A DNA stretch of 64,000 nucleotides, taken from positions 217,843 to 281,842 of the forward strand of contig CABZAV010000002.1 in NCBI GenBank assembly GCA_902523885.1. The letters run 5' to 3'. This document shows, one piece after another, positions 49,201 through 58,234 of this stretch. The number at the start of each line of letters is the position of its first letter. Within the stretch, counting starts at the first letter, position 1. This stretch comes from an uncultured SAR86 cluster bacterium (GTDB lineage: Bacteria > Pseudomonadota > Gammaproteobacteria > Magnimaribacterales > AG-339-G14). A program made the translations under genes and the position numbers. The notes below the pieces were generated by a model. That model saw only the letters and a program-made list of their open reading frames with translations. It was not told where the DNA came from and did not search any database.

Positions 49201-50846
49201 CTCAAGGCGCAAAACCAGGTGAAGGCGGAGAATTGCCTGGAACGAAAGTCGATGACTACATTGCAAAAATAAGACACTCAACCCCTGGCGTAGGCTTAAT
49301 TAGCCCGCCTCCACATCATGACATTTATTCCATTGAAGATATAGCTCAATTAATCCATGATTTAAAAAACGCAAATCGTGCATCTAGAATAAGTGTCAAA
49401 TTGGTATCTGAGATAGGTGTCGGAACTATTGCTTCAGGAGTGGTCAAAGCAAAAACGGATCATCTAGTTATTGCTGGACATGATGGAGGCACGGGTGCTT
49501 CTCCTCTAACTTCTATTAAGCATGCTGGTCTCCCTTGGGAACTTGGCATAGCTGAAACTCATCAAACTCTGGTCATGAACAATCTCCGATCTAGGGTTGT
49601 CCTTCAAACCGATGGCCAATTGAAAACTGGAAGAGATGTTGCCATAGCTGCTATCTTGGGTGCCGAGGAATTCGGTTTTTCCACTGCTCCTTTAGTCACT
49701 TTAGGTTGCATTATGATGAGAAAGTGTCATTTGAATACTTGCCCTGTGGGAATTGCGACACAAGATAAAGAACTGAGAAAAAAATTCCATGGCAAGCCAG
49801 AAAATGTTGTGAACTACCTCTTTATGGTTGCGAAAGAATTGAGAATGATCATGGCTAAGTTGGGTATTAAAAAAGTGAATGATCTGATTGGTAGAGTAGA
49901 TCTTTTGGAAATGGAGAAAGCCCTAAATCATTGGAAACGAGACGGGTTAGATCTTTCTAAAATTCTCACGCCAGCAGAGATAGTTTACAAAGATACCGAA
50001 GTCTTCAATACGAAAGAACAAAATCATAATTTAGAAAACTCTTTAGACATGGCTTTGTTTAAGACCATTAAAAGCAACATCGTTAATAGACAGAGAATTA
50101 ATATAAATATGAAAATCGGCAACATAAATAGGGTTTTCGGAACCATTATTTCAAATGAAATTTCTAAATTATGGGGCGCAAAAGGTCTTCCAAATGATAC
50201 TTTAAAAATTAATTTAGAAGGTTCTGCAGGTCAAAGTTTTGGCGCCTGGATTACCAAAGGCATGACTCTAAACCTGGAAGGCGACGCCAATGACTTTGTT
50301 GGAAAAGGCTTGTCTGGAGGAAAAATTATCATCTATCCACCAAGAGATAGTCATTTTGTGCCTGAAGAAAATATATTACTCGGCAATGTTGCTTTATATG
50401 GAGCAACCGGAGGTGAAGCTTATTTTAGAGGGATAGCTGCTGAAAGATTTTGTGTCAGAAATAGTGGTGCTCGTGTAGTTGTCGAGGGCATTGGTGATCA
50501 TGGTTGTGAATACATGACTGGAGGCAGAGCAGTGATTTTAGGGGAAACTGGTCGAAACTTTGGTGCTGGAATGAGCGGCGGTATTGCTTATGTTTATAAT
50601 CCAAAAGGAAATTTCATAAAGAAATGCAATACGAGCACATTTGAATTAGAAGATTTGGTTATAAAAGAAGACATAAATGAATTGAAAGAACTAATTAGTA
50701 ATCATTACAAATATACTAAATCAACAGTTGCCGAAAAAATTCTTTTGAATTGGGAAAAAGAAATCAAACATTTTTCTAAAGTAATGCCAACCGATTACAA
50801 AAGAGTTCTTCAAGAAATGGATCAAAAAAAATTAAAAGCTAGTTAA
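46299..50846 (+). CDS. gltB: Glutamate synthase (NADPH), large subunit
   Basis: Makes glutamate from glutamine and 2-oxoglutarate. With the ATG at 46299, a 23-residue propeptide precedes the catalytic N-terminal Cys (KDSCGVGLVANIKG). A class II amidotransferase domain is followed by the central domain, the FMN-binding synthase domain (GEGGEDPIRF, KPGEGGELPGTKV, GHDGGTGASPL), the 3Fe-4S cysteines in CIMMRKCHLNTCPVGIAT, and the C-terminal beta-helix (GGEAYFRGIAAERFCVRNSGA). Length 1,515 is normal. A GTG 9 bases upstream is an alternative start; neither has a clear ribosome site. It is 3 bp from gltD. Confidence 0.96.
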   Translation: MSRFLKQRPVKSGLYDPEFEKDSCGVGLVANIKGVPSREIMENAYLINSRMDHRGGCGFEENTGDGAGILMALPDSFFQEESKKLKISLPKSGKYAVGNIFLPQKADEREKCKKIIEEIVSKEGQQFLGWRKVPTDSKKANVGPAAKECQPFMEQIFIGSSKNLDQDAFERKLYLIRKIFSDRLRYNENLSQGLMLYACSLSSRLIVYKGMLTPGQLFPFFPDLENSNFETHLAMVHSRFSTNTFPSWDRAQPCRYMCHNGEINTLKGNVNLMRARQGKAESKLFGNKIKKLFPIAEADCSDSGSFDNVLELLIMSGRKLPEAAMMMIPEAWQNDKEMSKKKREFYEYSSSLMEPWDGPASIVFTDGTQVGAVLDRNGLRPSRFYVTNDDKVIMASEVGVLPVDSKSVLKKGRLQPGKMFLIDFEKGRLIPDEEIKNQVASQHPYKEWNKSQIVDLKDLKTNKNPPLTKDLISKMKAFGYTTETLEFMLLPLVTELRDPLGSMGNDAALACLSDKPRMIYDYFKQLFAQITNPPIDSIREEVIMSLECLIGPEGNLLSTEKENAHRLRLPHPILSNEEFLKIKNLQTQGWRTKTIDITYEKESGSKGLIKALNRICKESEEAIKNGFSFIVLSDREINANRIALSSLIACSTVHHHLVTKEKRTQIGIILESGEAREVHHHCLLIGYGADAINPYLAFDVLGQSLKDGALKDKALRNSKDLVKAYKKGVAKGMLKVMAKMGISTLQSYKGGQIFEAVGLADEIIEKSFPGTPSRVQGVNFDVLSEEVERRHSIGFPKIKPDSVTTLPNPGDYHWRNGGDSHMWDPKSISALQLASRNNDESAYWNFSNHANEQTTKNSTLRGLMSFKYVKDPIPLEEVESEKEIVKRFATGAMSLGSISTEAHESLALAMNKLGGKSNTGEGGEDPIRFKPLENGESKRSAIKQVASGRFGVTMWYLTNSDELQIKIAQGAKPGEGGELPGTKVDDYIAKIRHSTPGVGLISPPPHHDIYSIEDIAQLIHDLKNANRASRISVKLVSEIGVGTIASGVVKAKTDHLVIAGHDGGTGASPLTSIKHAGLPWELGIAETHQTLVMNNLRSRVVLQTDGQLKTGRDVAIAAILGAEEFGFSTAPLVTLGCIMMRKCHLNTCPVGIATQDKELRKKFHGKPENVVNYLFMVAKELRMIMAKLGIKKVNDLIGRVDLLEMEKALNHWKRDGLDLSKILTPAEIVYKDTEVFNTKEQNHNLENSLDMALFKTIKSNIVNRQRININMKIGNINRVFGTIISNEISKLWGAKGLPNDTLKINLEGSAGQSFGAWITKGMTLNLEGDANDFVGKGLSGGKIIIYPPRDSHFVPEENILLGNVALYGATGGEAYFRGIAAERFCVRNSGARVVVEGIGDHGCEYMTGGRAVILGETGRNFGAGMSGGIAYVYNPKGNFIKKCNTSTFELEDLVIKEDINELKELISNHYKYTKSTVAEKILLNWEKEIKHFSKVMPTDYKRVLQEMDQKKLKAS

Positions 50847-50849
50847 AAA

Positions 50850-52301
50850 ATGGGAAAAGTAACAGGATTTAAAGAATTTGATAGAGCGGTAGAACCTTAT
50901 CGACCTGCAAAAAAGAGAATTCTAGATTTCAAAGAAATCTATACCGACCACGATGAACCTCTTTTGGGAACTCAAGCATCAAGATGCATGAATTGCGGTG
51001 TGCCCTTCTGTCAATCTGGTGAAGGCTGCCCGGTTTACAACTTAATACCTGAGTGGAACGATTTAGTTTACAACGAAAAGTGGGAAGAGGCTTTTCATCG
51101 TTTAATGAAGACCAACAACTTTCCAGAAGTTACTGGAAGAGTTTGTCCCGCCGTCTGTGAAGGTGCATGTGTACTTGGCATAACTGAAACACCAGTTGCA
51201 ATAAAGAATCTTGAATTTGCCATCGCTGATAAAGGCATCGAATCTGGCTGGATAAAAGCTAATCCGCCAAAGAAAAGAACAAATAAAAAAATAGCCATCG
51301 TGGGTTCGGGACCTGCGGGTCTTTCGGCAGCCCAACAACTAAATAGCGTCGGTCATAACGTTGAAGTTTACGAAAGAGCTGATCGTATCGGTGGCCTAAT
51401 GATGTATGGCATACCAAATATGAAATTAGACAAATCAATTATCGATATGCGTACCGAAATAATGGAAAAGGAAGGAATCAAATTTCACGTCAATACAGAC
51501 GTCGGCGGGTCAGGGGAAAATTCAATTTCTATGGAAGCTTTAGTCAATGATAATGACATAGTATTGTTGTCAACCGGCGCAACCAAACCTAGAGATTTAC
51601 CTATTAAAAATAGAGAAGGAGCAGGAGTCTATTTTGCGATGGAGTTTTTGGGTCAAAATACGAAAAGTTTGCTTGATCACGAACTTGAAGAAAATGATTA
51701 CATCGATGCCAAAGGTAAAGATGTCATTGTCATCGGTGGCGGTGACACAGGAAACGACTGTTTGGGAACATCTTTAAGGCACGGCTGTAAGACTTTGACT
51801 AATTTCGAAATCCTTCCTGAATTACCATCGGATAGAATGGACAATAATCCTTGGCCACTTTTTCCAAGGATTTACAAAGTTGATTATGGTCATGAAGAAT
51901 CTAGAGAAGTTTTTGGCAAAGATCCAAGAGAATACTCTGTATCAGGTAAAGAATTCCTTAGAGATAAAAATGGTAAATTAACTGGTATCAAAACCGTCAA
52001 GGTCGATAAAGACTTTAAGGAAATACCTGATACTGAAAAGATTTGGAAAGCTGATTTAATTCTCTTGGCAATGGGCTTTTTAGGTCCAGAGCATTACCTC
52101 AACGAACACTTAAATCTAGAGCTGGATGAAAGATCTAACTTCAAAGCAGAGCACAATGTTCATAAAACTTCTCATCCGAAAATCTTTGCCGCAGGTGATT
52201 GTCGTAGAGGTCAGTCTTTGGTCGTTTGGGCTATCAATGAAGGTCGAGCTGCAGCTAGAGAAGTAGATCTCCATTTAATGGGCGCAACAACTTTAGAATA
52301 A
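50850..52301 (+). CDS. gltD: Glutamate synthase (NADPH), small subunit
   Basis: Delivers NADPH electrons to GltB through FAD and iron-sulphur clusters. The N-terminal cysteine clusters are CMNCGVPFCQSGEGCP (near residues 46-61) and CPAVCEGACVLG. KIAIVGSGPAGLSAAQQL near 147-164 binds FAD, VIVIGGGDTGNDCLG binds NADPH, and the end (IFAAGDCRRGQSLVVWAINEGRAAA, landmark) is typical. Length 483. It forms the gltBD operon and ends 3 bp before the convergent beta-propeller gene. Confidence 0.96.
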   Translation: MGKVTGFKEFDRAVEPYRPAKKRILDFKEIYTDHDEPLLGTQASRCMNCGVPFCQSGEGCPVYNLIPEWNDLVYNEKWEEAFHRLMKTNNFPEVTGRVCPAVCEGACVLGITETPVAIKNLEFAIADKGIESGWIKANPPKKRTNKKIAIVGSGPAGLSAAQQLNSVGHNVEVYERADRIGGLMMYGIPNMKLDKSIIDMRTEIMEKEGIKFHVNTDVGGSGENSISMEALVNDNDIVLLSTGATKPRDLPIKNREGAGVYFAMEFLGQNTKSLLDHELEENDYIDAKGKDVIVIGGGDTGNDCLGTSLRHGCKTLTNFEILPELPSDRMDNNPWPLFPRIYKVDYGHEESREVFGKDPREYSVSGKEFLRDKNGKLTGIKTVKVDKDFKEIPDTEKIWKADLILLAMGFLGPEHYLNEHLNLELDERSNFKAEHNVHKTSHPKIFAAGDCRRGQSLVVWAINEGRAAAREVDLHLMGATTLE

Positions 52302-52304
52302 AAA

Positions 52305-53624
52305 TTAATACCAAGTAACTTTTGAAAAAGTACCTGTGGTGCAGTAGAAAATATCTCTATTAAATCCAGGCGTCAAAAACATACCATTCGCCAACCTAGC
52401 ATTTACTTTTGCGCGACTTAACAATTCACCAGTTGCAATATCCACTACTATTAATTCATCCTCGCCGTTTTCAAAATTATTAATTACTAACTCGCCTGAT
52501 TCAGGAAAAATTACCGGCTGCATAGTAGGTCGCATATCTAACTGCCAAGAAACTGCTAATTTTCTATCTGTTGTGGATATTCCTGCCAAACCACCATTAA
52601 TACTATCCCAAGCAATGCACATTTCGTATTCCGGAACATTTACCGGTGGAGCAATGATGCCTCCGCCCTCTTTATCGAACGGTTCAATAGAAGTCTTTTC
52701 TCCAGATATTAAGTCAAATTTTATTAATCTTTGTCTGCCTTTCCACGGTGCAGGATTTCGCCAACTTAAGTGAGTATTTTCAGCAACCCTCCCATTAGGA
52801 TTGACGCCATATATAGAACGAACGGATTCGATATCGCCATTATCCATTACCCATAAACTTCCTTCAGAAATACATCCATCCCAAGCTAATCCCTGAGATT
52901 GATACGCATTTCTATATTGAGGCTGCCAATCTTCATCTAATTCAAGAGCATCAGGCAATACTTTAATTCGCCAAATCCTTTCTATGCCTGGAATGTAAAT
53001 AAATTCCCCGTCATCATTCAGATCGCTAGCAATTCTGCCCATCGAACCTTCAGGCAAAGCAAAAGGTTCATGCAAAAGTTCTAAGGTATTGGGATCTAAA
53101 CGAGTTATTGTAGAATTTTGTTGATTTTCTAATCGGCAATCCTTAGTAACTATTGTCCCATCCGATAAAATTAATAAACCGTTATGGGCTTGATTGATAG
53201 GAAGTTCTTTTTCTAATATCACTTCACATTCAGGACTGAGAACATGCATAAAGCTGCCATTAACCTTAATGATACTACCGTTTTCATGTGCAGCAATTGC
53301 CCCACACCAAACATGATCTCCACAGGGTAATTGAGGACTTTCATTTAAAACCTCCAAGGAATCAGAATTTATTTTTTGGAGCCAACCATAAGGTTTTGGG
53401 CCATTGAAATATGGCATTGTGCCACCTAGAAAAAATTCATTTTTTTCTCTTTGAATTACCATAACATTCCATTTATCTGAAACAGTTGAAATCATTTCTG
53501 TTTTTGAATTTTTGGATAGTAATTTTCCTGTTGCAGCCTTCTGCCTTCGATTGCCGCCGCATTCAACTGGCCATGCAGAATCGAAATAACCTGGAAGTTT
53601 TTCCTTTCTATCTGAATTTGTCAT
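52305..53624 (-). CDS. Beta-propeller-like protein of unknown function
   Basis: A 439-residue protein with no signal peptide or membrane span. Its many short strands with Gly/Asp turns and recurring blocks (LDPNTLELLHEPFALPEG, GSLWVMDNGDIESV, FDLISGEKTSIEPF, VDIATGELLSRAKV) suggest an intracellular beta-propeller of about six or seven blades, as in lactonases or PQQ-like proteins. His and Cys clusters occur near residues 98-108 (PCGDHVWCGAIAAHENG). I do not recognise the family. It overlaps the upstream alpha/beta hydrolase by 4 bp (ATGA), so the two products probably act together. Confidence 0.6.
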   Translation of the reverse strand: MTNSDRKEKLPGYFDSAWPVECGGNRRQKAATGKLLSKNSKTEMISTVSDKWNVMVIQREKNEFFLGGTMPYFNGPKPYGWLQKINSDSLEVLNESPQLPCGDHVWCGAIAAHENGSIIKVNGSFMHVLSPECEVILEKELPINQAHNGLLILSDGTIVTKDCRLENQQNSTITRLDPNTLELLHEPFALPEGSMGRIASDLNDDGEFIYIPGIERIWRIKVLPDALELDEDWQPQYRNAYQSQGLAWDGCISEGSLWVMDNGDIESVRSIYGVNPNGRVAENTHLSWRNPAPWKGRQRLIKFDLISGEKTSIEPFDKEGGGIIAPPVNVPEYEMCIAWDSINGGLAGISTTDRKLAVSWQLDMRPTMQPVIFPESGELVINNFENGEDELIVVDIATGELLSRAKVNARLANGMFLTPGFNRDIFYCTTGTFSKVTWY

Positions 53625-54481
53625 TTGCTCACATTTTCCAATAAAAATTTTACTATTGCTTCTGCGAAAATATCATTTTTATCGCCAACTACCATATGCG
53701 TGGCATCATCAATTTTTGCAAATTTTGAGTGAGGTATAGTCATCATAAAAAGCTCTTTTTCTTGATCAGTCAAAATATCACTCAATGCTCCCTGCACTAA
53801 TAAAGAAGGAACAGTAACATTTTGAGCAGCGAATTCGAGTTGTCTGAATCTCTCTTCTCTTTCTTCCCTCTCTTTAATATTTCCACCCTTATCGGCTAAA
53901 AATAGTGGGTCCCAATGCCAATAATATCTCTTGTCTTCACCCAATCTTAAGTTTTTTTCTAAGCCCGATACATCTTTCGGTCTTTTTCTGTTTGGCAAAT
54001 ATGCCGAAACTGCATCCGCCGCTTCTTCCAAGCTTGAAAATCCATTTATTCCAGATCTCATAAAATTAATTATTCTTTCAGAGCCTTTATCATTCGGTCT
54101 GATGCCTATATCAACCATGGTAAGACTCGAACAGAAATTTTTATCTTTATCATGCCCAGCCAAAGAAAGAGAAACCATGCCTCCCAAAGATGCACCAACT
54201 AAATTAGCCTTTTTGTTATTTTGTTTGATAATTTCGATCAAATCATCTTTATGAGAGTTAAAAGTATAATCACCATTTTCATCCCAAAAACTTTCACCAT
54301 GCCCTCGCAAATCATAAGCAATAACATGAAATCCTAAATTAGCAATTTTTGATGCTGAACCCTTCCAGGAGTGTCTAGTCTGTCCACCGCCATGCAACAT
54401 TATTACCATTGGATTCTTAACATCTCCCCATTCAGTAGCAGCAATTTTCTTACTTTTTGTGATGTAATAAATTTTATCCAT
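53621..54481 (-). CDS. Alpha/beta hydrolase paired with the beta-propeller protein
   Basis: The oxyanion segment MLHGGGQTRHSW lies near residues 29-40, the nucleophile elbow GASLGG near 99-104, an Asp follows in LVQGALSDILT, and a His in DDATHMVVGD. The 286 residues fit esterases, epoxide hydrolases without the second ring-opening Tyr, and haloperoxidase-like proteins. No signal peptide is seen. It lies 4 bp downstream of the ABC permease, so it may be part of the ybbA-ybbP transcript. Substrate unknown. Confidence 0.75.
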   Translation of the reverse strand: MDKIYYITKSKKIAATEWGDVKNPMVIMLHGGGQTRHSWKGSASKIANLGFHVIAYDLRGHGESFWDENGDYTFNSHKDDLIEIIKQNNKKANLVGASLGGMVSLSLAGHDKDKNFCSSLTMVDIGIRPNDKGSERIINFMRSGINGFSSLEEAADAVSAYLPNRKRPKDVSGLEKNLRLGEDKRYYWHWDPLFLADKGGNIKEREEREERFRQLEFAAQNVTVPSLLVQGALSDILTDQEKELFMMTIPHSKFAKIDDATHMVVGDKNDIFAEAIVKFLLENVSK

Positions 54482-54485
54482 TTTT

Positions 54486-56930
54486 TTAAGTACTATCGTA
54501 AAGAACTTCTTTTGGAGTTTTTCTGTTTATAAAATTTGAAAAAATTAACGACAATGCTCCTATCATTATTACCGAAGCTAAAATTCCTACAAACCAAATG
54601 TTGAGATAAATTTTTGATTCAATTTCAAAAATATTCCTTTCTAAAAAATAAGTAGTAATTTGTGCTAGCAAACTTCCAAGAAAGCCGGCTATTAGTGCCA
54701 AGCTTAAAAATTCTAAAAAAGAATTTTTTTGCAGCAATTTACTTGAAGCGCCAATTGTCTTAAGGATAGCTGCTTGTTTCTCTCTCTGTTTGAAACTTTC
54801 TTGAACAGTAGCGATTAATAAAAAGATAGAAGAAATAACTGTTAGACCAAGAATTAACTTAAATGCTTCTGAAACTTTTAAAATGATATCTTGTATTTCG
54901 GTAATTAACTCAGCCAAGGAAATGATAGAAACTGTTGGAAATTTTTTAACAAACTCTGCTGAAAAGCCTTCTTTATCAGGCGATACAAAAAAAGAAGTTA
55001 TGTAGGTGGAAACATTGTCTTCAAAGTCCTCTTTAAAACCAATTGCAAAAAAATTGGGACTAAAGTTTTCCCAATTTACTTCTCTGATACTTTGGACATA
55101 AGTTTCTTTTTCTATTCCTGAAATTTCTATAGTTATTTTGTCATTTAGTTTTAAGCCATATCGCTCGGCGATTTCACTCGAAATAGAAATGCCATTTTTC
55201 TTTTCTCCAAACCAATTGCCCTCAATTATTTGATTGCCCTCAGGTAAATCGTTCATCCAAGTAAAATTAAAAGTTCTGTCTATGACTTCATCGTCACTTT
55301 GTGGGTTTATTTTAAAAAATCTTGCACTGGTAACAGGATAAATTTTTTCTGATTTAACGTTATTAATTTCTAAAAAATTTAAAAAATCTGGAATTTCAGA
55401 ATCAGTGATATTTATCGCAAAGTTATTTGGCGCATCATCCGGTAAAGAAGTTTTCCAAGCATTAATTAAATTAGAAGAAGCTGAAAATGCAATTAAACTG
55501 ATAGCAATCGACAGAGTTAAAGAGATAATTTGCAAACTATTTGATAGCTTTCTTCTGTTTAACTCAAAAAAAATCATTTTCATTGGCTTTAAAGGATTCA
55601 AACTTTCAGGTTTTATTGCTGAAAAAACAAAAAAAACTAATCCAAAAATAAAGAGTACTAGTCCGAGCATGGAGAAAAAGATTATGTTTGTTAGTAATGC
55701 ATTTTGGGTGAAAAAAACTAGTAGGGAATAGAAAAAAATTAAGCCTAGGAAAGCATTAAGCATTATTTTAAAAATTGGTAATTTTTCAAATTCAGATTTT
55801 CTTAAAATTTCATTGGGCGGTATGGCAAAGAGTCGACTTAAAATAGGATAAGAAAAAACCAGCAAGCAGAAAAAAACAATAGCGCTTGAAATAAGGTATG
55901 GCTGAGGTCCGGCAGATGGAAAATTTGTTGGAAAATAGTCTTTTAAAAGAAAGACAAAATTTAATTGTATTAACCAGCCAACCAATATGCCTGCCAAAGT
56001 AGCCAGTAATCCTATCAAAATAAAAATTGATAAGTAGGTGAACCTAATATTTTTTGGGGACAAACCTAAAGCCTTAAGGATTGCAACGTAACTGATATGT
56101 TTTCTTATAAATTGCAGAGTACATATTGAAACTGTGAGAGAAGCAATGATGATCGATAAAAATGCTCCTAAAAGGAAGAAGTTCGACGCTCTTGAAAAAG
56201 ATTGCCCTAGGGGTGTAGATTCGTTTTTAAAAAAAACAATTTCATCTCCTGGTTTTTTTATATTCTGAAAATAATTTTCTAGAATATCTAAGTCTTTTTG
56301 TTCGGCTTTAAAAAGATATGTATATCTCACTCTTGATCCAGGTTTTAAGACATTGGTCTCTTCTAGATCGAGTGAATTTATTATTGCTCTGGGAGCAAAA
56401 GCAAAAGAACTGGAACCTCTATCTGGCTCATTCACAATTACATTTGAAACAATAAATTCTTTATCACCCAGCGAGATATATTTCCCAAGCTGCGCGCCGA
56501 GCAGATCGATAATTCTCCTATCCAACCAAATTTCTCCTCTTTTTGGAGGAGCAGTAACTGTGTAATTACTAATTGCATTATTTAGTTCAATTTCTCCCTC
56601 AAGAGGATAAGCGGAATCCACACTTTTAATAGTCGCCAGCCTAAATTCGTCCTCATAAGCTAAAACAGAACCAAAAATATAGATTTTTGAAGAATTAAAG
56701 TCGACTTTTGGAATGAGAGATTCTTCAATTTCATAGCTTGTCTCAAATTTAAAATCTCCGCCAAGAAATTCTTTTGATTCGGCGTCTAATGATTTTTGTA
56801 GTCGGTCAGAAAACAAAGCAATTGAAGAAAGTATCCCTATTGCTACTGTTAAAGACAATAACATTATGATCATTTGACCTGATTTAATTTCTCTAAAGAA
56901 AATTTTTGTGGCTAGAAAAAAAAGAGTCAT
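54486..56930 (-). CDS. ybbP: ABC transporter permease, YbbP/FtsX family
   Basis: Large inner-membrane permease of 814 residues with duplicated FtsX/MacB-like domains. A first membrane span at about residues 20-40 is followed by a periplasmic domain, a cluster of spans near 245-420, a second periplasmic domain, and a last cluster near 690-800 ending in the typical NFINRKTPKEVLYDS. YbbP partners YbbA, and the pair is usually next to tesA, as here. Export or extraction of a hydrophobic molecule is inferred from the MacB/LolCDE fold; the substrate is unproven. Confidence 0.88.
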   Translation of the reverse strand: MTLFFLATKIFFREIKSGQMIIMLLSLTVAIGILSSIALFSDRLQKSLDAESKEFLGGDFKFETSYEIEESLIPKVDFNSSKIYIFGSVLAYEDEFRLATIKSVDSAYPLEGEIELNNAISNYTVTAPPKRGEIWLDRRIIDLLGAQLGKYISLGDKEFIVSNVIVNEPDRGSSSFAFAPRAIINSLDLEETNVLKPGSRVRYTYLFKAEQKDLDILENYFQNIKKPGDEIVFFKNESTPLGQSFSRASNFFLLGAFLSIIIASLTVSICTLQFIRKHISYVAILKALGLSPKNIRFTYLSIFILIGLLATLAGILVGWLIQLNFVFLLKDYFPTNFPSAGPQPYLISSAIVFFCLLVFSYPILSRLFAIPPNEILRKSEFEKLPIFKIMLNAFLGLIFFYSLLVFFTQNALLTNIIFFSMLGLVLFIFGLVFFVFSAIKPESLNPLKPMKMIFFELNRRKLSNSLQIISLTLSIAISLIAFSASSNLINAWKTSLPDDAPNNFAINITDSEIPDFLNFLEINNVKSEKIYPVTSARFFKINPQSDDEVIDRTFNFTWMNDLPEGNQIIEGNWFGEKKNGISISSEIAERYGLKLNDKITIEISGIEKETYVQSIREVNWENFSPNFFAIGFKEDFEDNVSTYITSFFVSPDKEGFSAEFVKKFPTVSIISLAELITEIQDIILKVSEAFKLILGLTVISSIFLLIATVQESFKQREKQAAILKTIGASSKLLQKNSFLEFLSLALIAGFLGSLLAQITTYFLERNIFEIESKIYLNIWFVGILASVIMIGALSLIFSNFINRKTPKEVLYDST

Positions 56931-57586
56931 TTTACTTTTCCATTAACCAATTCCAGTTCCCGATCACACTTCTGAGCAAGTAATTTATCGTGCGTCACAA
57001 TTACTAGAGCGCTGGAAGAATCTTTGTATGACTCAAAGAGCAAATCTGAAACTAATTGACTATTTTTTGAATCCAAATTTCCTGTAGGCTCATCGCAAAA
57101 AAGAACTTTTGATTCACAAGCAAATGCTCTAGCAATTGCGACTCTTTGTTGCTCTCCTCCAGAAAGCTGTTTAGGGTAATGATCGATTCTATCCAAGAGG
57201 TCTACTTTTTCTAAAAAGTTTTTTGCTACATTTTTGGCTTTATTTTTTGCCTTTAATTCTAAAGGAAGCATCACATTTTCAATTGCCGTTAATCCAGGCA
57301 ATAGCTCAAAATTTTGAAACACAAAAGCCACAGAATCTTTTCGCACCATTGCTCTTTGTTCTTCTGACAAAGCGTGCAAAGGATTATTATCAAGAAAAAT
57401 TTCTCCTGAAGAAGGCAGGTCTAAGCCAGCTAGTATGCTTAATAATGTCGATTTTCCAGAGCCCGAAGGACCTGTAATTGCAATCGATGAAGACTCATTT
57501 ACTTCGAGATTTATGTCGGAAAGAATATCTAATTTTTCTTTATTGAAAAGGATTTGTTTAGATAAATTCCGTGTTTTAATTATCAT
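56927..57586 (-). CDS. ybbA: ABC transporter ATP-binding protein, YbbA/LolD family
   Basis: Walker A GPSGSGKSTLLSILAGLD lies near residues 39-56, the Q-loop in FVFQNFELLPGLTAIENVMLPLEL, the ABC signature LSGGEQQRVAIARAFA near 142-157, Walker B VLFCDEPTGNLD, and the H-loop in VIVTHD. The 219 residues are normal. It overlaps the permease by 4 bp. Its ATG (57584-57586) abuts the ATG of tesA (57587) with no base between them, so any promoter must lie inside tesA. Confidence 0.92.
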   Translation of the reverse strand: MIIKTRNLSKQILFNKEKLDILSDINLEVNESSSIAITGPSGSGKSTLLSILAGLDLPSSGEIFLDNNPLHALSEEQRAMVRKDSVAFVFQNFELLPGLTAIENVMLPLELKAKNKAKNVAKNFLEKVDLLDRIDHYPKQLSGGEQQRVAIARAFACESKVLFCDEPTGNLDSKNSQLVSDLLFESYKDSSSALVIVTHDKLLAQKCDRELELVNGKVK

Positions 57587-58234
57587 ATGTCAAAGATTTT
57601 TGGGTTTTCAAAAAAAGTAATTTTTTATTATTTTATTATCTTTTCTTTTCATAATATTAGCATCGCTGAAGAGGAGACGCTTCTAATTCTGGGCGATAGT
57701 ATAAGCGCCGGTTATGGCATAAATAAAAAAGATAATTGGGTTTATTTGATGCAGCAAAAATTCTATGAGGAGGGAAATTCTATAAAATTAATCAATTCCA
57801 GTGTGTCTGGGGACACAACTGGAGGTGGCTTAGGAAGACTAGCAAAAAACTTAAAAAAATTTGATCCTGATTTTGTTCTAATTGAATTAGGTGGTAACGA
57901 CGCGTTGCGAGGTTATTCTATTAAACTCATTAAAAGTAATTTAGAGAAAATGATTGCTCTGATAAAGCAAAATAAATCGAAAGTTTTATTGATGCAAATT
58001 CGAATTCCTCCAAATTATGGTCAAAAATATATGCTTGCTTTTGAAAAAATTTACAAAGACTTAGCTTTAAGTGAAGAAGTTTATTTGATGCCATTTATGT
58101 TAGAGGAAATAGGAATAAATTCCGATCTGATGCAGCCTGATGGAATTCATCCCAACAAAAAAGCTCAATCACTAATTGCAAAAGATGTGAAAAAAAATAT
58201 CGACAAATTTTTACTTATCAATCAGTCTAATTAA
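57587..58234 (+). CDS. tesA: Periplasmic multifunctional esterase/thioesterase I (SGNH hydrolase)
   Basis: Periplasmic acyl-CoA thioesterase, lysophospholipase and arylesterase. A signal peptide (about residues 1-27, cleavage after SIA) precedes the catalytic blocks: LILGDSISAGYGI (Ser), VSGDTTGGG, ELGGNDALRG (Asn), and the C-terminal DGIHPNKKAQ (Asp and His). Length 215. No other Met precedes the signal peptide, so the start is fixed at the base next to the ybbA start. It overlaps tesB convergently by 24 bp. Confidence 0.93.
   Translation: MSKIFGFSKKVIFYYFIIFSFHNISIAEEETLLILGDSISAGYGINKKDNWVYLMQQKFYEEGNSIKLINSSVSGDTTGGGLGRLAKNLKKFDPDFVLIELGGNDALRGYSIKLIKSNLEKMIALIKQNKSKVLLMQIRIPPNYGQKYMLAFEKIYKDLALSEEVYLMPFMLEEIGINSDLMQPDGIHPNKKAQSLIAKDVKKNIDKFLLINQSN

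Noticed and set aside
55405..55731. Plus-strand open frame of 108 codons opposite ybbP
   Set aside because: It is antisense to membrane spans of the permease, and its composition follows from that.
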